Assembly: GCA_002435545.1 (NCBI GenBank) | Contig: DJNB01000016.1 | Span: 1 to 14,374, forward strand | Origin: Lachnoclostridium sp. UBA6475 | GTDB taxonomy: Bacteria > Bacillota > Clostridia > Lachnospirales > Lachnospiraceae | Reading direction: 5' to 3' | DNA length: 14,374 bases | Shown here: positions 7,117 through 13,287 of the stretch, piece by piece | Position numbering within the stretch: position 1 is the first letter of the stretch | How the letters are laid out: every line of letters starts with the position of its first letter | Made by a program: the position numbers and the translations under genes | The notes under the pieces: model-generated | Seen by the model: only the letters and a program-made list of their open reading frames with translations | Database searches by the model: none | Told to the model about the DNA's origin: nothing

Positions 7117-8222
7117 TAAAGCAGGCAGGATATCTGTTATTTGCGCTGTTTTTCCATTTGTTCCGGCTCTGCCCGGTAAAGGAAAAGAAAGTTTTTCTGG
7201 TGGCGACACATGATGCCGGACCGGACGGAAACATAGGGATCGTTTCCCGGCGGTTAAAAGAGGAAAAGCCGGAATATGAGCAGGTCTGGTTTACAAGAAA
7301 CAATACGATCCGCAGGCCGGTTGACTTTTTCATAAAAAAACCGTATCATCTTGCCACTTCCGCGTATGTCTTTTTGGATAATGAGTTTTTGCCGATGGCA
7401 TATCTGCATTTTCCAAAAAATGTAAAAGTGATCCAGCTTTGGCATGGAACCGGCACGATCAAACGGTTTGGACAGGATGTCAATACAGGCACACTGAAAA
7501 AACTGGAGTACCGCGCCAATCAGAGGATCACGCATCTGATCGTTAATTCCGATGCGGTAAAAGCAGAGTATGCGAGTGCTTTTGCAGTGGATCCCGGCCG
7601 CATTTATGTGATCGGCAATCCGCGCACCGACCGGATGCTTGACAAACAATATCTGGCACGGAAAACAGAGCAGTTTTACCGGGATTATCCGGAGATGAAA
7701 GGGAAACACTGCATCTTATATGCACCGACATTCCGGGATGCGGAAGTCGCAGACCCGAAACTGCATCTGGATCTGCAGAAGGCAGCGGACAGTCTGGCGG
7801 AAGACGAAGTCTTTTTTATCCGGCTTCATCCGCACATTGCTTCCCGTCTGAAGGAGACACTGGCGGGATGGCAGGAAAAAGGGATATACAATGTCTCGGA
7901 GTATCCGGAGATCGCGACACTTCTTGCCGCAGCAGAGGTATTGATCACGGATTATTCGTCCATCGTATTTGAGTACTGCCTGCTGGAACGGCCGATGCTG
8001 TTTTATGCATATGATCTGAAAGAATTTGAGAGGACGGGAAGAAGTTTTTACCGCGATTACCGTTCCTTTGTACCCGGACAGGTGGTTGAGACGGAGGAAG
8101 AACTGCTCGCCTGTCTGAAAGAACGAAACTATGCGAAAAAAGAATCTTTTGTCAGAGAAAATTTTCCACTTTTAGATGGAAATGCAACTTCTCGACTTTT
8201 TGCATTGATTTTTTCAGAATGA
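7113..8222 (+). CDS. CDP-glycerol glycerophosphotransferase (TagB/TagF family, single domain)
   Basis: 369 aa, the length of TagB-type primases and about half of the TagF polymerase, which has an extra N-terminal domain. Motifs in order are IQLWHGTGTIKRFG (107-120), GNPRTD (168-173), YAPTFRD (203-209), RLHPH (237-241) and TDYSSIVFEY (279-288); the two His boxes are the conserved catalytic/CDP-glycerol-binding ones. The N-terminal hydrophobic stretch (about 5-20) may help it sit on the inner membrane face. It moves glycerol phosphate from CDP-glycerol to a membrane-linked acceptor. The ATGA overlap with tagD links donor supply and use. Whether it adds one unit (primase), several (polymerase) or a side branch cannot be read from sequence. 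The CDS also contains the -35 box of a probable promoter for the next gene near its 3' end. Confidence 0.93.
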   Translation: MIKQAGYLLFALFFHLFRLCPVKEKKVFLVATHDAGPDGNIGIVSRRLKEEKPEYEQVWFTRNNTIRRPVDFFIKKPYHLATSAYVFLDNEFLPMAYLHFPKNVKVIQLWHGTGTIKRFGQDVNTGTLKKLEYRANQRITHLIVNSDAVKAEYASAFAVDPGRIYVIGNPRTDRMLDKQYLARKTEQFYRDYPEMKGKHCILYAPTFRDAEVADPKLHLDLQKAADSLAEDEVFFIRLHPHIASRLKETLAGWQEKGIYNVSEYPEIATLLAAAEVLITDYSSIVFEYCLLERPMLFYAYDLKEFERTGRSFYRDYRSFVPGQVVETEEELLACLKERNYAKKESFVRENFPLLDGNATSRLFALIFSE

Positions 8223-8233
8223 TAGTATATAAT
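8205..8233 (+). promoter_or_regulatory. Probable internal promoter before the LCP gene
   Basis: TTGATT (8205-8210) and a perfect TATAAT (8228-8233) are 17 bases apart. They straddle the stop codon of the glycerophosphotransferase gene and lie about 55 nt before the LCP start. This would let the anchoring enzyme be expressed independently of the upstream operon. The AT-rich 63-nt gap between the genes, in a cluster where other gaps are 30 nt or less, supports it. Consensus match only. Confidence 0.55.
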
Positions 8234-8285
8234 AAATATGTTTTAGACAAAAAACACGAAATTGTAGATAAAATGGAGGTATATC

Positions 8286-9797
8286 GTGAAAACATTACTT
8301 AGCCGTAAACTGAGCGTTGTCTTTCTGATCGTACAGTTTTTGATCAGCGCGGCATTGGTTGGCATTGCATTTTATGTTGGTTTTATTCCACTCAAATATA
8401 TTGTGGCACTTATCGTGGTATGTCTGTTCTTACTGGCATATGAGGTGTTTAGTCAGATGACAGATAAGACATACATTGTCGGGCGTGTACTGTGTGCTCT
8501 GATATGCTTTTTCTATATCGGCGGCGGATATTATTGTGTCAATACGTATTCTGCCATTGATGAGATGGCAGGTCAGCAGGTAAAAGTAGATGAGATTTCC
8601 TGTATTGTATTGAAAGACGATCCGGCACAGAGTATCTACGATACGAAAGATTATACGTTTGGTATTCTTGCCACAAACGACCGTGAGAATACGGATAAGG
8701 CACTTGCAGAAGTGCAGGCGGCGATTGGAAAAGAGCCGGCGAAGACGGAATATCAGGATAACGATACCTTGATCGACGCTCTTTATGCGAAAGACGTCAA
8801 TGCCATTATCATCAATGAGGCAAACCGCAGTCCGATCGAAGAGTATTATAAGACATTCTCGGAGGATACCCGTGTATTAAATACACATAAAGTAGAAACC
8901 GTGATCCAGGAAGAAGAAAAACTGGATGACATCACCAAGACTCCGTTTAATGTATATCTGAGTGGTATTGATGTCTATGGAAGCATCAAGACGACAAGCC
9001 GAAGCGATGTAAATGTTATCGTAACGGTAAATCCAAATACAAAGCAGATCCTTCTGACTTCGACACCACGAGATTATTACGTGCCATTGACGGTGTCCAA
9101 CGGAATCCCGGATAAACTTACCCATGCCGGAATCCATGGAGTAGACTGCTCCGTCGGAACGTTGGAAAATCTGTACGGCATTAAGATTGATTATTATGTG
9201 CGCGTCAACTTTACGAGTGTACGTAAGATCGTAGATCTTCTTGGCGGCGTAAAAGTATATTCCGATTATGACTTTACTTCCGACTGGGGACCAAGCTTCA
9301 AAAAAGGTTATAATCAGGTGAATGGAAAACAGGCTTTGGCATTCTGCCGTGAGAGACATCATTTTGCAAATGGTGATTATCAGCGAGGAAGAGATCACCA
9401 GCATATGATCGAAGCGATTTTGAATAAGGCAATGTCACCGGACATCCTGCCAAATTACGCAGACCTTTTGAAGACAGCTTCCAAAAATTTCCAGACGAAC
9501 ATGTCGACAAAAGAGATCACAGCACTTGCTAAAATGCAGTTAAATGATATGTCACAGTGGACGATCAAATATGCCAATGCAGCCGGACAGGGTGCAAGCA
9601 AGACGACGTATTCCTATCAGTCAAGAAAATTGTATGTTTGTGTACCGGATTACAATTCTGTAGCAAAGATTACAAAGAGAATCAATAAAGTACTGGAAGC
9701 CACACCGGAGTCTGTGGAAAAAGAAAAAGCAGGAAGTTCTTCCGAGGAAGATAAAAATACTGCGATGCCGGGTGACGAAGATAAGGCAATAAAGTAA
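8286..9797 (+). CDS. LytR-CpsA-Psr (LCP) family polymer-to-peptidoglycan ligase
   Basis: 503 aa, GTG start at 8286 with GGAGG 6 nt upstream. Three N-terminal membrane segments (about 9-30, 36-55, 64-85) resemble CpsA-type LCP proteins. An extracellular accessory region follows (about 95-210), then the LCP catalytic domain (about 221-380) and a Ser/Glu-rich hydrophilic tail (475-503). Key LCP residues are visible: the RSD box (Arg239, Asp241), TPRDYY (260-265) with Arg262 and Asp263, and FCRERHHFANGDYQRGRDHQ (353-372) with the Arg residues that grip the lipid pyrophosphate. LCP enzymes transfer undecaprenyl-pyrophosphate-linked teichoic acids or capsules to peptidoglycan outside the cell. Placement after the export and glycerophosphotransferase genes, and before a terminator, fits the final anchoring step for this polymer. 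Confidence 0.95.
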   Translation: MKTLLSRKLSVVFLIVQFLISAALVGIAFYVGFIPLKYIVALIVVCLFLLAYEVFSQMTDKTYIVGRVLCALICFFYIGGGYYCVNTYSAIDEMAGQQVKVDEISCIVLKDDPAQSIYDTKDYTFGILATNDRENTDKALAEVQAAIGKEPAKTEYQDNDTLIDALYAKDVNAIIINEANRSPIEEYYKTFSEDTRVLNTHKVETVIQEEEKLDDITKTPFNVYLSGIDVYGSIKTTSRSDVNVIVTVNPNTKQILLTSTPRDYYVPLTVSNGIPDKLTHAGIHGVDCSVGTLENLYGIKIDYYVRVNFTSVRKIVDLLGGVKVYSDYDFTSDWGPSFKKGYNQVNGKQALAFCRERHHFANGDYQRGRDHQHMIEAILNKAMSPDILPNYADLLKTASKNFQTNMSTKEITALAKMQLNDMSQWTIKYANAAGQGASKTTYSYQSRKLYVCVPDYNSVAKITKRINKVLEATPESVEKEKAGSSSEEDKNTAMPGDEDKAIK

Positions 9798-9822
9798 TAT
9801 AGTAACGTTTGTTATGTGATAA

Positions 9823-9861
9823 AACAAAAGATTCCTCTGTATCCAGCAGGAGTCTTTTGTT
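9823..9861 (+). terminator. Hairpin terminator between the LCP and aminotransferase genes
   Basis: Arms 9823-9836 and 9848-9861 pair over 14 bp with a single T-G wobble, and CTG/CAG in the loop can extend the stem. The right arm runs into TTTTGTTGCATTT. The core GATTCCT/AGGAGTC stem followed by this U-rich stretch therefore fits an intrinsic terminator, and the A-rich left flank could also work in reverse. It lies 25 nt after the LCP stop and 33 nt before the next start. No convincing promoter follows it, so it may be partial or an attenuator. Confidence 0.7.
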
Positions 9862-9894
9862 GCATTTGGAATCATTTGGAAAGGAAGCAGAGAA

Positions 9895-11130
9895 ATGAAT
9901 GTACCATTTTCCCCACCGGATATTAGCGAAGAAGAGATCAAAGGAGTCGTAGATACTCTTCAGTCTGGCTGGATCACAACCGGACCAAAAACAAAAGAAT
10001 TTGAAAAACGCATTGCGGCGTACTGCGGCACAGAAGGAGCGGTCTGCCTGAATTCTGCGACGGCATGTATGGAAATGACACTGCGGCTGTTTGGAATCGG
10101 ACCGGGAGATGAAGTGATCACGACCGCCTATACGTATACGGCGACGGCAAGTTCCATCTGTCATACCGGCGCAAAACTGGTGCTCGTCGATACCCGGAAA
10201 GATTCTCTGGAGATGGATTATGAACAGCTGGAGCAGGCAATTACACCGGCGACAAAAGCCATTATGCCGGTCGATGTAGCTGGGGTATTGTGCGATTATG
10301 AAAAGATTTTTGACATTGTAGAAAAGAAAAAGGATCTGTATCAGCCGTCGGAAAACCCATATCAGAAGGCATTGGGAAGGATCCTTGTGCTGGCAGACAG
10401 TGCGCATGGCTTTGGGGCAGAAAAAGAGGGAAAACGAAGCGGCCAGTGGGCTGATTTTACGTCCTTTTCCTTTCATGCGGTAAAAAATCTGACAACAGCC
10501 GAAGGGGGAGCCGTGGTGTGGAAACCTCTGAAGGGCATTGATGCGGCAGACATTTACCGGGAATATATGCTTCTTTCCCTGCACGGACAGACCAAAGATG
10601 CCTTATCAAAGACAAAGGCCGGTGCCTGGGAGTATGATATTTTATTTCCGGCATATAAATGTAATATGACAGATATCCAGGCGGCGATCGGACTGGCGCA
10701 GTTAGACCGCTATGACAATCTTTTGAAACGCCGTCAGGAGATCATTGCTGCCTACAATGCGGGAATGGATAAAATTGCAGAAGAAACCGGGATCAAACTG
10801 TATTATCTGCCGCATAAGACAGAGACTGCGGTTTCAAGCGGACATCTGTACCTTCTTCGCGTGGATGGAATCACGGCAGAGATGCGAAATGATATCATCC
10901 GGTATATGGGCGAAAAAGGAGTGGCTGCAAATGTGCATTATAAGCCGCTGCCGCTGCTCACTGCCTATAAAAATATGGGATTTGCGATGGAAGAGTATCC
11001 TTGTGCCAAAGAGCAGTTTGTCAATGAGATCTCACTGCCGCTTCATACGAAACTGACAGACGAACAGATCGAGTATGTCATTCAGGTTTTCAAAGAGGCA
11101 TTGAACGTTGTGAAAGGACGGAACAAATAA
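9895..11130 (+). CDS. DegT/DnrJ/EryC1/StrS-family PLP sugar aminotransferase
   Basis: 411 aa, start ATG at 9895 with AAGGA 9 nt upstream. It has the typical N-terminus PFSPPDISEEEIKGVVDTL with GWITTGPKT (25-33). ADSAHGFGAE (167-176) holds the Asp168 that pairs with the PLP ring nitrogen, and SFHAVKNLTTAEGGAV (192-207) holds the Schiff-base Lys197. ANVHYKPL near the C-terminus is also typical. Such enzymes transaminate a keto sugar nucleotide (usually UDP-4-keto-6-deoxy-HexNAc) with glutamate. A segment at about 140-160 between the core strands looks slightly enlarged. The next gene, one base downstream, is the initiating sugar phosphotransferase, so its product may be the first sugar of the polymer, for example a 4-amino-6-deoxy HexNAc. 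The 4,6-dehydratase that would make the substrate is not in the window. The exact sugar cannot be read from sequence. Confidence 0.93.
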   Translation: MNVPFSPPDISEEEIKGVVDTLQSGWITTGPKTKEFEKRIAAYCGTEGAVCLNSATACMEMTLRLFGIGPGDEVITTAYTYTATASSICHTGAKLVLVDTRKDSLEMDYEQLEQAITPATKAIMPVDVAGVLCDYEKIFDIVEKKKDLYQPSENPYQKALGRILVLADSAHGFGAEKEGKRSGQWADFTSFSFHAVKNLTTAEGGAVVWKPLKGIDAADIYREYMLLSLHGQTKDALSKTKAGAWEYDILFPAYKCNMTDIQAAIGLAQLDRYDNLLKRRQEIIAAYNAGMDKIAEETGIKLYYLPHKTETAVSSGHLYLLRVDGITAEMRNDIIRYMGEKGVAANVHYKPLPLLTAYKNMGFAMEEYPCAKEQFVNEISLPLHTKLTDEQIEYVIQVFKEALNVVKGRNK

Positions 11131-11131
11131 C

Positions 11132-11809
11132 ATGAAATGGGAAAATCTTCCAGATTTTATGCGGACGGAAGAAGTGGAAGAATATTACAATATTTTACAG
11201 CACAGACGGGGAAGTCTTGTGGCAAAACGTGTTTTTGATATTGTTATGTCGCTGATTCTGCTTGTTGTGTTAAGTCCGTTTATGCTGGTCATCGCCATTG
11301 CGGTAAAGGCATCTTCTCCGGGAGAAGTGATCTTTCACCAGACCCGCGTGACAACGTATGGAAAACGGTTTCAGATCTATAAATTCCGTACGATGGTTGC
11401 CGATGCGCCGCAAAAGGGAAGCCAGGTGACGGTCAGTGGCGACAGCAGAGTGACAGGAGTCGGGCGTTTTCTGCGGAAAGTCCGGCTGGATGAACTGCCT
11501 CAGTTAGTGAATATTTTAAAAGGCGAGATGTCCTTTGTGGGAACCCGTCCGGAAGTGGAAAAATATGTGGATGCGTACACGAAAGAGATGTATGCGACGT
11601 TACTTATGCCTGCCGGTGTGACGTCTCCGGCAAGTATTGAATATAAAGATGAAGAAAGATTGTTGACGGGAGAAGAGAATCCGGATCAGGTCTATATGGA
11701 ACAGATCCTGCCGGAGAAAATGAAATACAATTTTAGTTACATCCGTAGTTTTTCTTTTTGGAAAGATTTGGTAATTTTGTTTCAAACGGTGGCTGCGGTG
11801 CTTCGTTAA
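11132..11809 (+). CDS. Undecaprenyl-phosphate sugar phosphotransferase (bacterial sugar transferase family)
   Basis: 225 aa, starting one base after the aminotransferase stop; AAAGGA is 13 nt upstream, so translation is probably coupled. An N-terminal hydrophilic extension (1-30) precedes a single re-entrant membrane helix (about 34-58) beginning with the family motif AKRVFDIVMS. GEVIFHQTRV (64-73), FRTM (85-88), the catalytic Asp-Glu pair in RLDELPQL (D120, E121) and SFVGTRPE (134-141) identify a monotopic phosphoglycosyl transferase of the PglC/WcaJ C-terminal type. It transfers a sugar 1-phosphate from a UDP-sugar to undecaprenyl phosphate on the inner face of the membrane, which starts the repeat unit. 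This differs from classical TagO/TagA wall teichoic acid priming. The adjacent aminotransferase suggests that its donor is an amino sugar. The specific sugar is unknown. Confidence 0.93.
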   Translation: MKWENLPDFMRTEEVEEYYNILQHRRGSLVAKRVFDIVMSLILLVVLSPFMLVIAIAVKASSPGEVIFHQTRVTTYGKRFQIYKFRTMVADAPQKGSQVTVSGDSRVTGVGRFLRKVRLDELPQLVNILKGEMSFVGTRPEVEKYVDAYTKEMYATLLMPAGVTSPASIEYKDEERLLTGEENPDQVYMEQILPEKMKYNFSYIRSFSFWKDLVILFQTVAAVLR

Positions 11810-11829
11810 GAGGAATGGAGTGTGATGAA

Positions 11830-13272
11830 ATGAACTGGCTGCAGGATTTGTTTATCCATTTGCTGTCTCCGTGGATTCCGATTGTCCGGAAGGTTCAGCC
11901 AAAAGTGAGATATCGCGTTTTGACGGCTTGTTTTATGGCAGATCTGGTGCTTTTTTGCATCGTTCGTTATGTGTTGATGAAAGAGAGTTATTTTTATAAT
12001 ACCATTTGCGGCATCTTTTTGATGCTTGTGATCGCGGTCTTTTCGCTGGATAAAAAACTGGAACGCAGAACCTGGCATAAGGGGCTTAGTGTCGCCTGGT
12101 TCGGAATGTGCCTGTTATTTACGATTTCCGATTTTCTGGTAAGTAAAAAAGCATGTGGACTGGGGATCATACTGGCATTTGTACTGCCCGGAGTTTTTTT
12201 TGTATGGCAGAATAACAGCCGGAAAGATCTGTTGTGGAAAAGTTTAAAAGATGCAGTAAAAATAACCTTTTTATTGATGGCTGTTATCTCCTTTTTGTTC
12301 CGTCCGTTTTTTGAGGGGGGAAGATATGCGGGGATATTTACCAATCCAAATACGTTTGGACTGTATCTGTATGTTATTTTTGCCATCTATATGTCAGACC
12401 TTGACTGGAATGTAGAGACGGGAAAGAAGTTTCGCAAAGCATGGCCGACGTATCTGCAGCTGGCGCTTGTGTTGTTTTATATCTCTGTTTCGCAGGCGCG
12501 GACGGCAATGCTGGCAGTCAGCGGAATCCTCATCTTGTGGATCATACTCCGGATCTGCCGTGGAAAGGCAAGTCATAAGTGGAAGGAGACGATCAAGGGC
12601 ATTGTCCTTCTGACTGTGATAACGGTAGTGTGTTATCCGGTTTTCTTTGCCGGAGTGCGTCATTTACCGAATATTGTAGGACATCCGATCTTGTTTGAAG
12701 AAGATGTTCTGTACCTGTCCAATGGAGAAAAGATTGAGGGGATCGGAGAAAAAATTGTTGCCGAATCGGATGCGATCGAGAGCGTACAGATCCCTGAGAT
12801 CAAAGAAAAAAAGGAATTTAAAGACAATAGCATCATTGGGCGTCTGATCGCAAGTCTGGATGGAAATTCCACGTTGAATAAGATATCCAATGGGCGGATT
12901 ACCATTTATAAAGCGTACTTGAAAAAATTGAACTGGAAGGGACATCGTAGAATTACGCTTACCGTAAACGGAAAAAAGGTGGCACACGCCCACAATAACT
13001 GGCTTCAGTTTGCCTATACGTATGGGGTGCCGGCGATGTTTTTGTATCTTATCATCACGATATTAAGCGTGATCCGGTCGATCCAGTTTTATTGGACGAA
13101 TCGAAGGAGAAATGCGACCTATGCATTTTTGATCCCTGCAATTTGTGTCGGGTTTGTAATTGCAACGATGACAGAATGCCTGTTTTTGCCGTTTGAGGTA
13201 TTTCCGGCATTTATGTACTGGTTTGCATTTGGGGATCTTTTTGACAACACTCTGGCAGAGACGGCGGAGTGA
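11830..13272 (+). CDS. O-antigen ligase/polymerase-family membrane protein (Wzy-like)
   Basis: 480 aa from ATG at 11830, chosen because GGAG lies 9 nt upstream; starts further up (TTG 11758, ATG 11815) overlap the preceding gene or lack spacing. About ten to twelve membrane helices are visible. Between helices, GGRYAGIFTNPNTFG (163-177) and SQARTAML (221-228) carry the conserved Arg/Asn residues of the Wzy_C/O-antigen ligase family. A large extracytoplasmic loop (about 275-390) holds NGRITIYKAYL (354-364) and ends in AHAHNNWLQ (385-393), matching the catalytic His region. Such proteins act on undecaprenyl-linked glycans outside the membrane, either polymerising repeat units or ligating glycans to an acceptor. 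Given the initiating transferase just upstream, polymerisation of repeat units is the simplest reading. No Wzx flippase is visible. The loop has a strongly charged central part (about 288-335) that I cannot match to a known domain. Confidence 0.85.
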   Translation: MNWLQDLFIHLLSPWIPIVRKVQPKVRYRVLTACFMADLVLFCIVRYVLMKESYFYNTICGIFLMLVIAVFSLDKKLERRTWHKGLSVAWFGMCLLFTISDFLVSKKACGLGIILAFVLPGVFFVWQNNSRKDLLWKSLKDAVKITFLLMAVISFLFRPFFEGGRYAGIFTNPNTFGLYLYVIFAIYMSDLDWNVETGKKFRKAWPTYLQLALVLFYISVSQARTAMLAVSGILILWIILRICRGKASHKWKETIKGIVLLTVITVVCYPVFFAGVRHLPNIVGHPILFEEDVLYLSNGEKIEGIGEKIVAESDAIESVQIPEIKEKKEFKDNSIIGRLIASLDGNSTLNKISNGRITIYKAYLKKLNWKGHRRITLTVNGKKVAHAHNNWLQFAYTYGVPAMFLYLIITILSVIRSIQFYWTNRRRNATYAFLIPAICVGFVIATMTECLFLPFEVFPAFMYWFAFGDLFDNTLAETAE

Positions 13273-13287
13273 TAGTTGGAGGTAATC

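Noticed and set aside
9863..9882. Tandem CATTTGGAA repeat as an attachment or operator site
   Set aside because: Only two short copies exist, with no mobile element nearby; it could easily arise by chance.
9682..10584. Long open frame on the minus strand (300 codons) across the LCP tail and aminotransferase gene
   Set aside because: It lies antisense to two well-supported genes and crosses the terminator. Its translation is Cys/His/Phe-rich with no recognisable domain, as expected for a shadow frame.
11758..11829. Earlier starts for the Wzy-like protein (TTG 11758, ATG 11815)
   Set aside because: The first overlaps the sugar transferase by about 50 bases and adds a sequence unlike a membrane protein N-terminus. 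The GGAG spacing fits ATG 11830 best.
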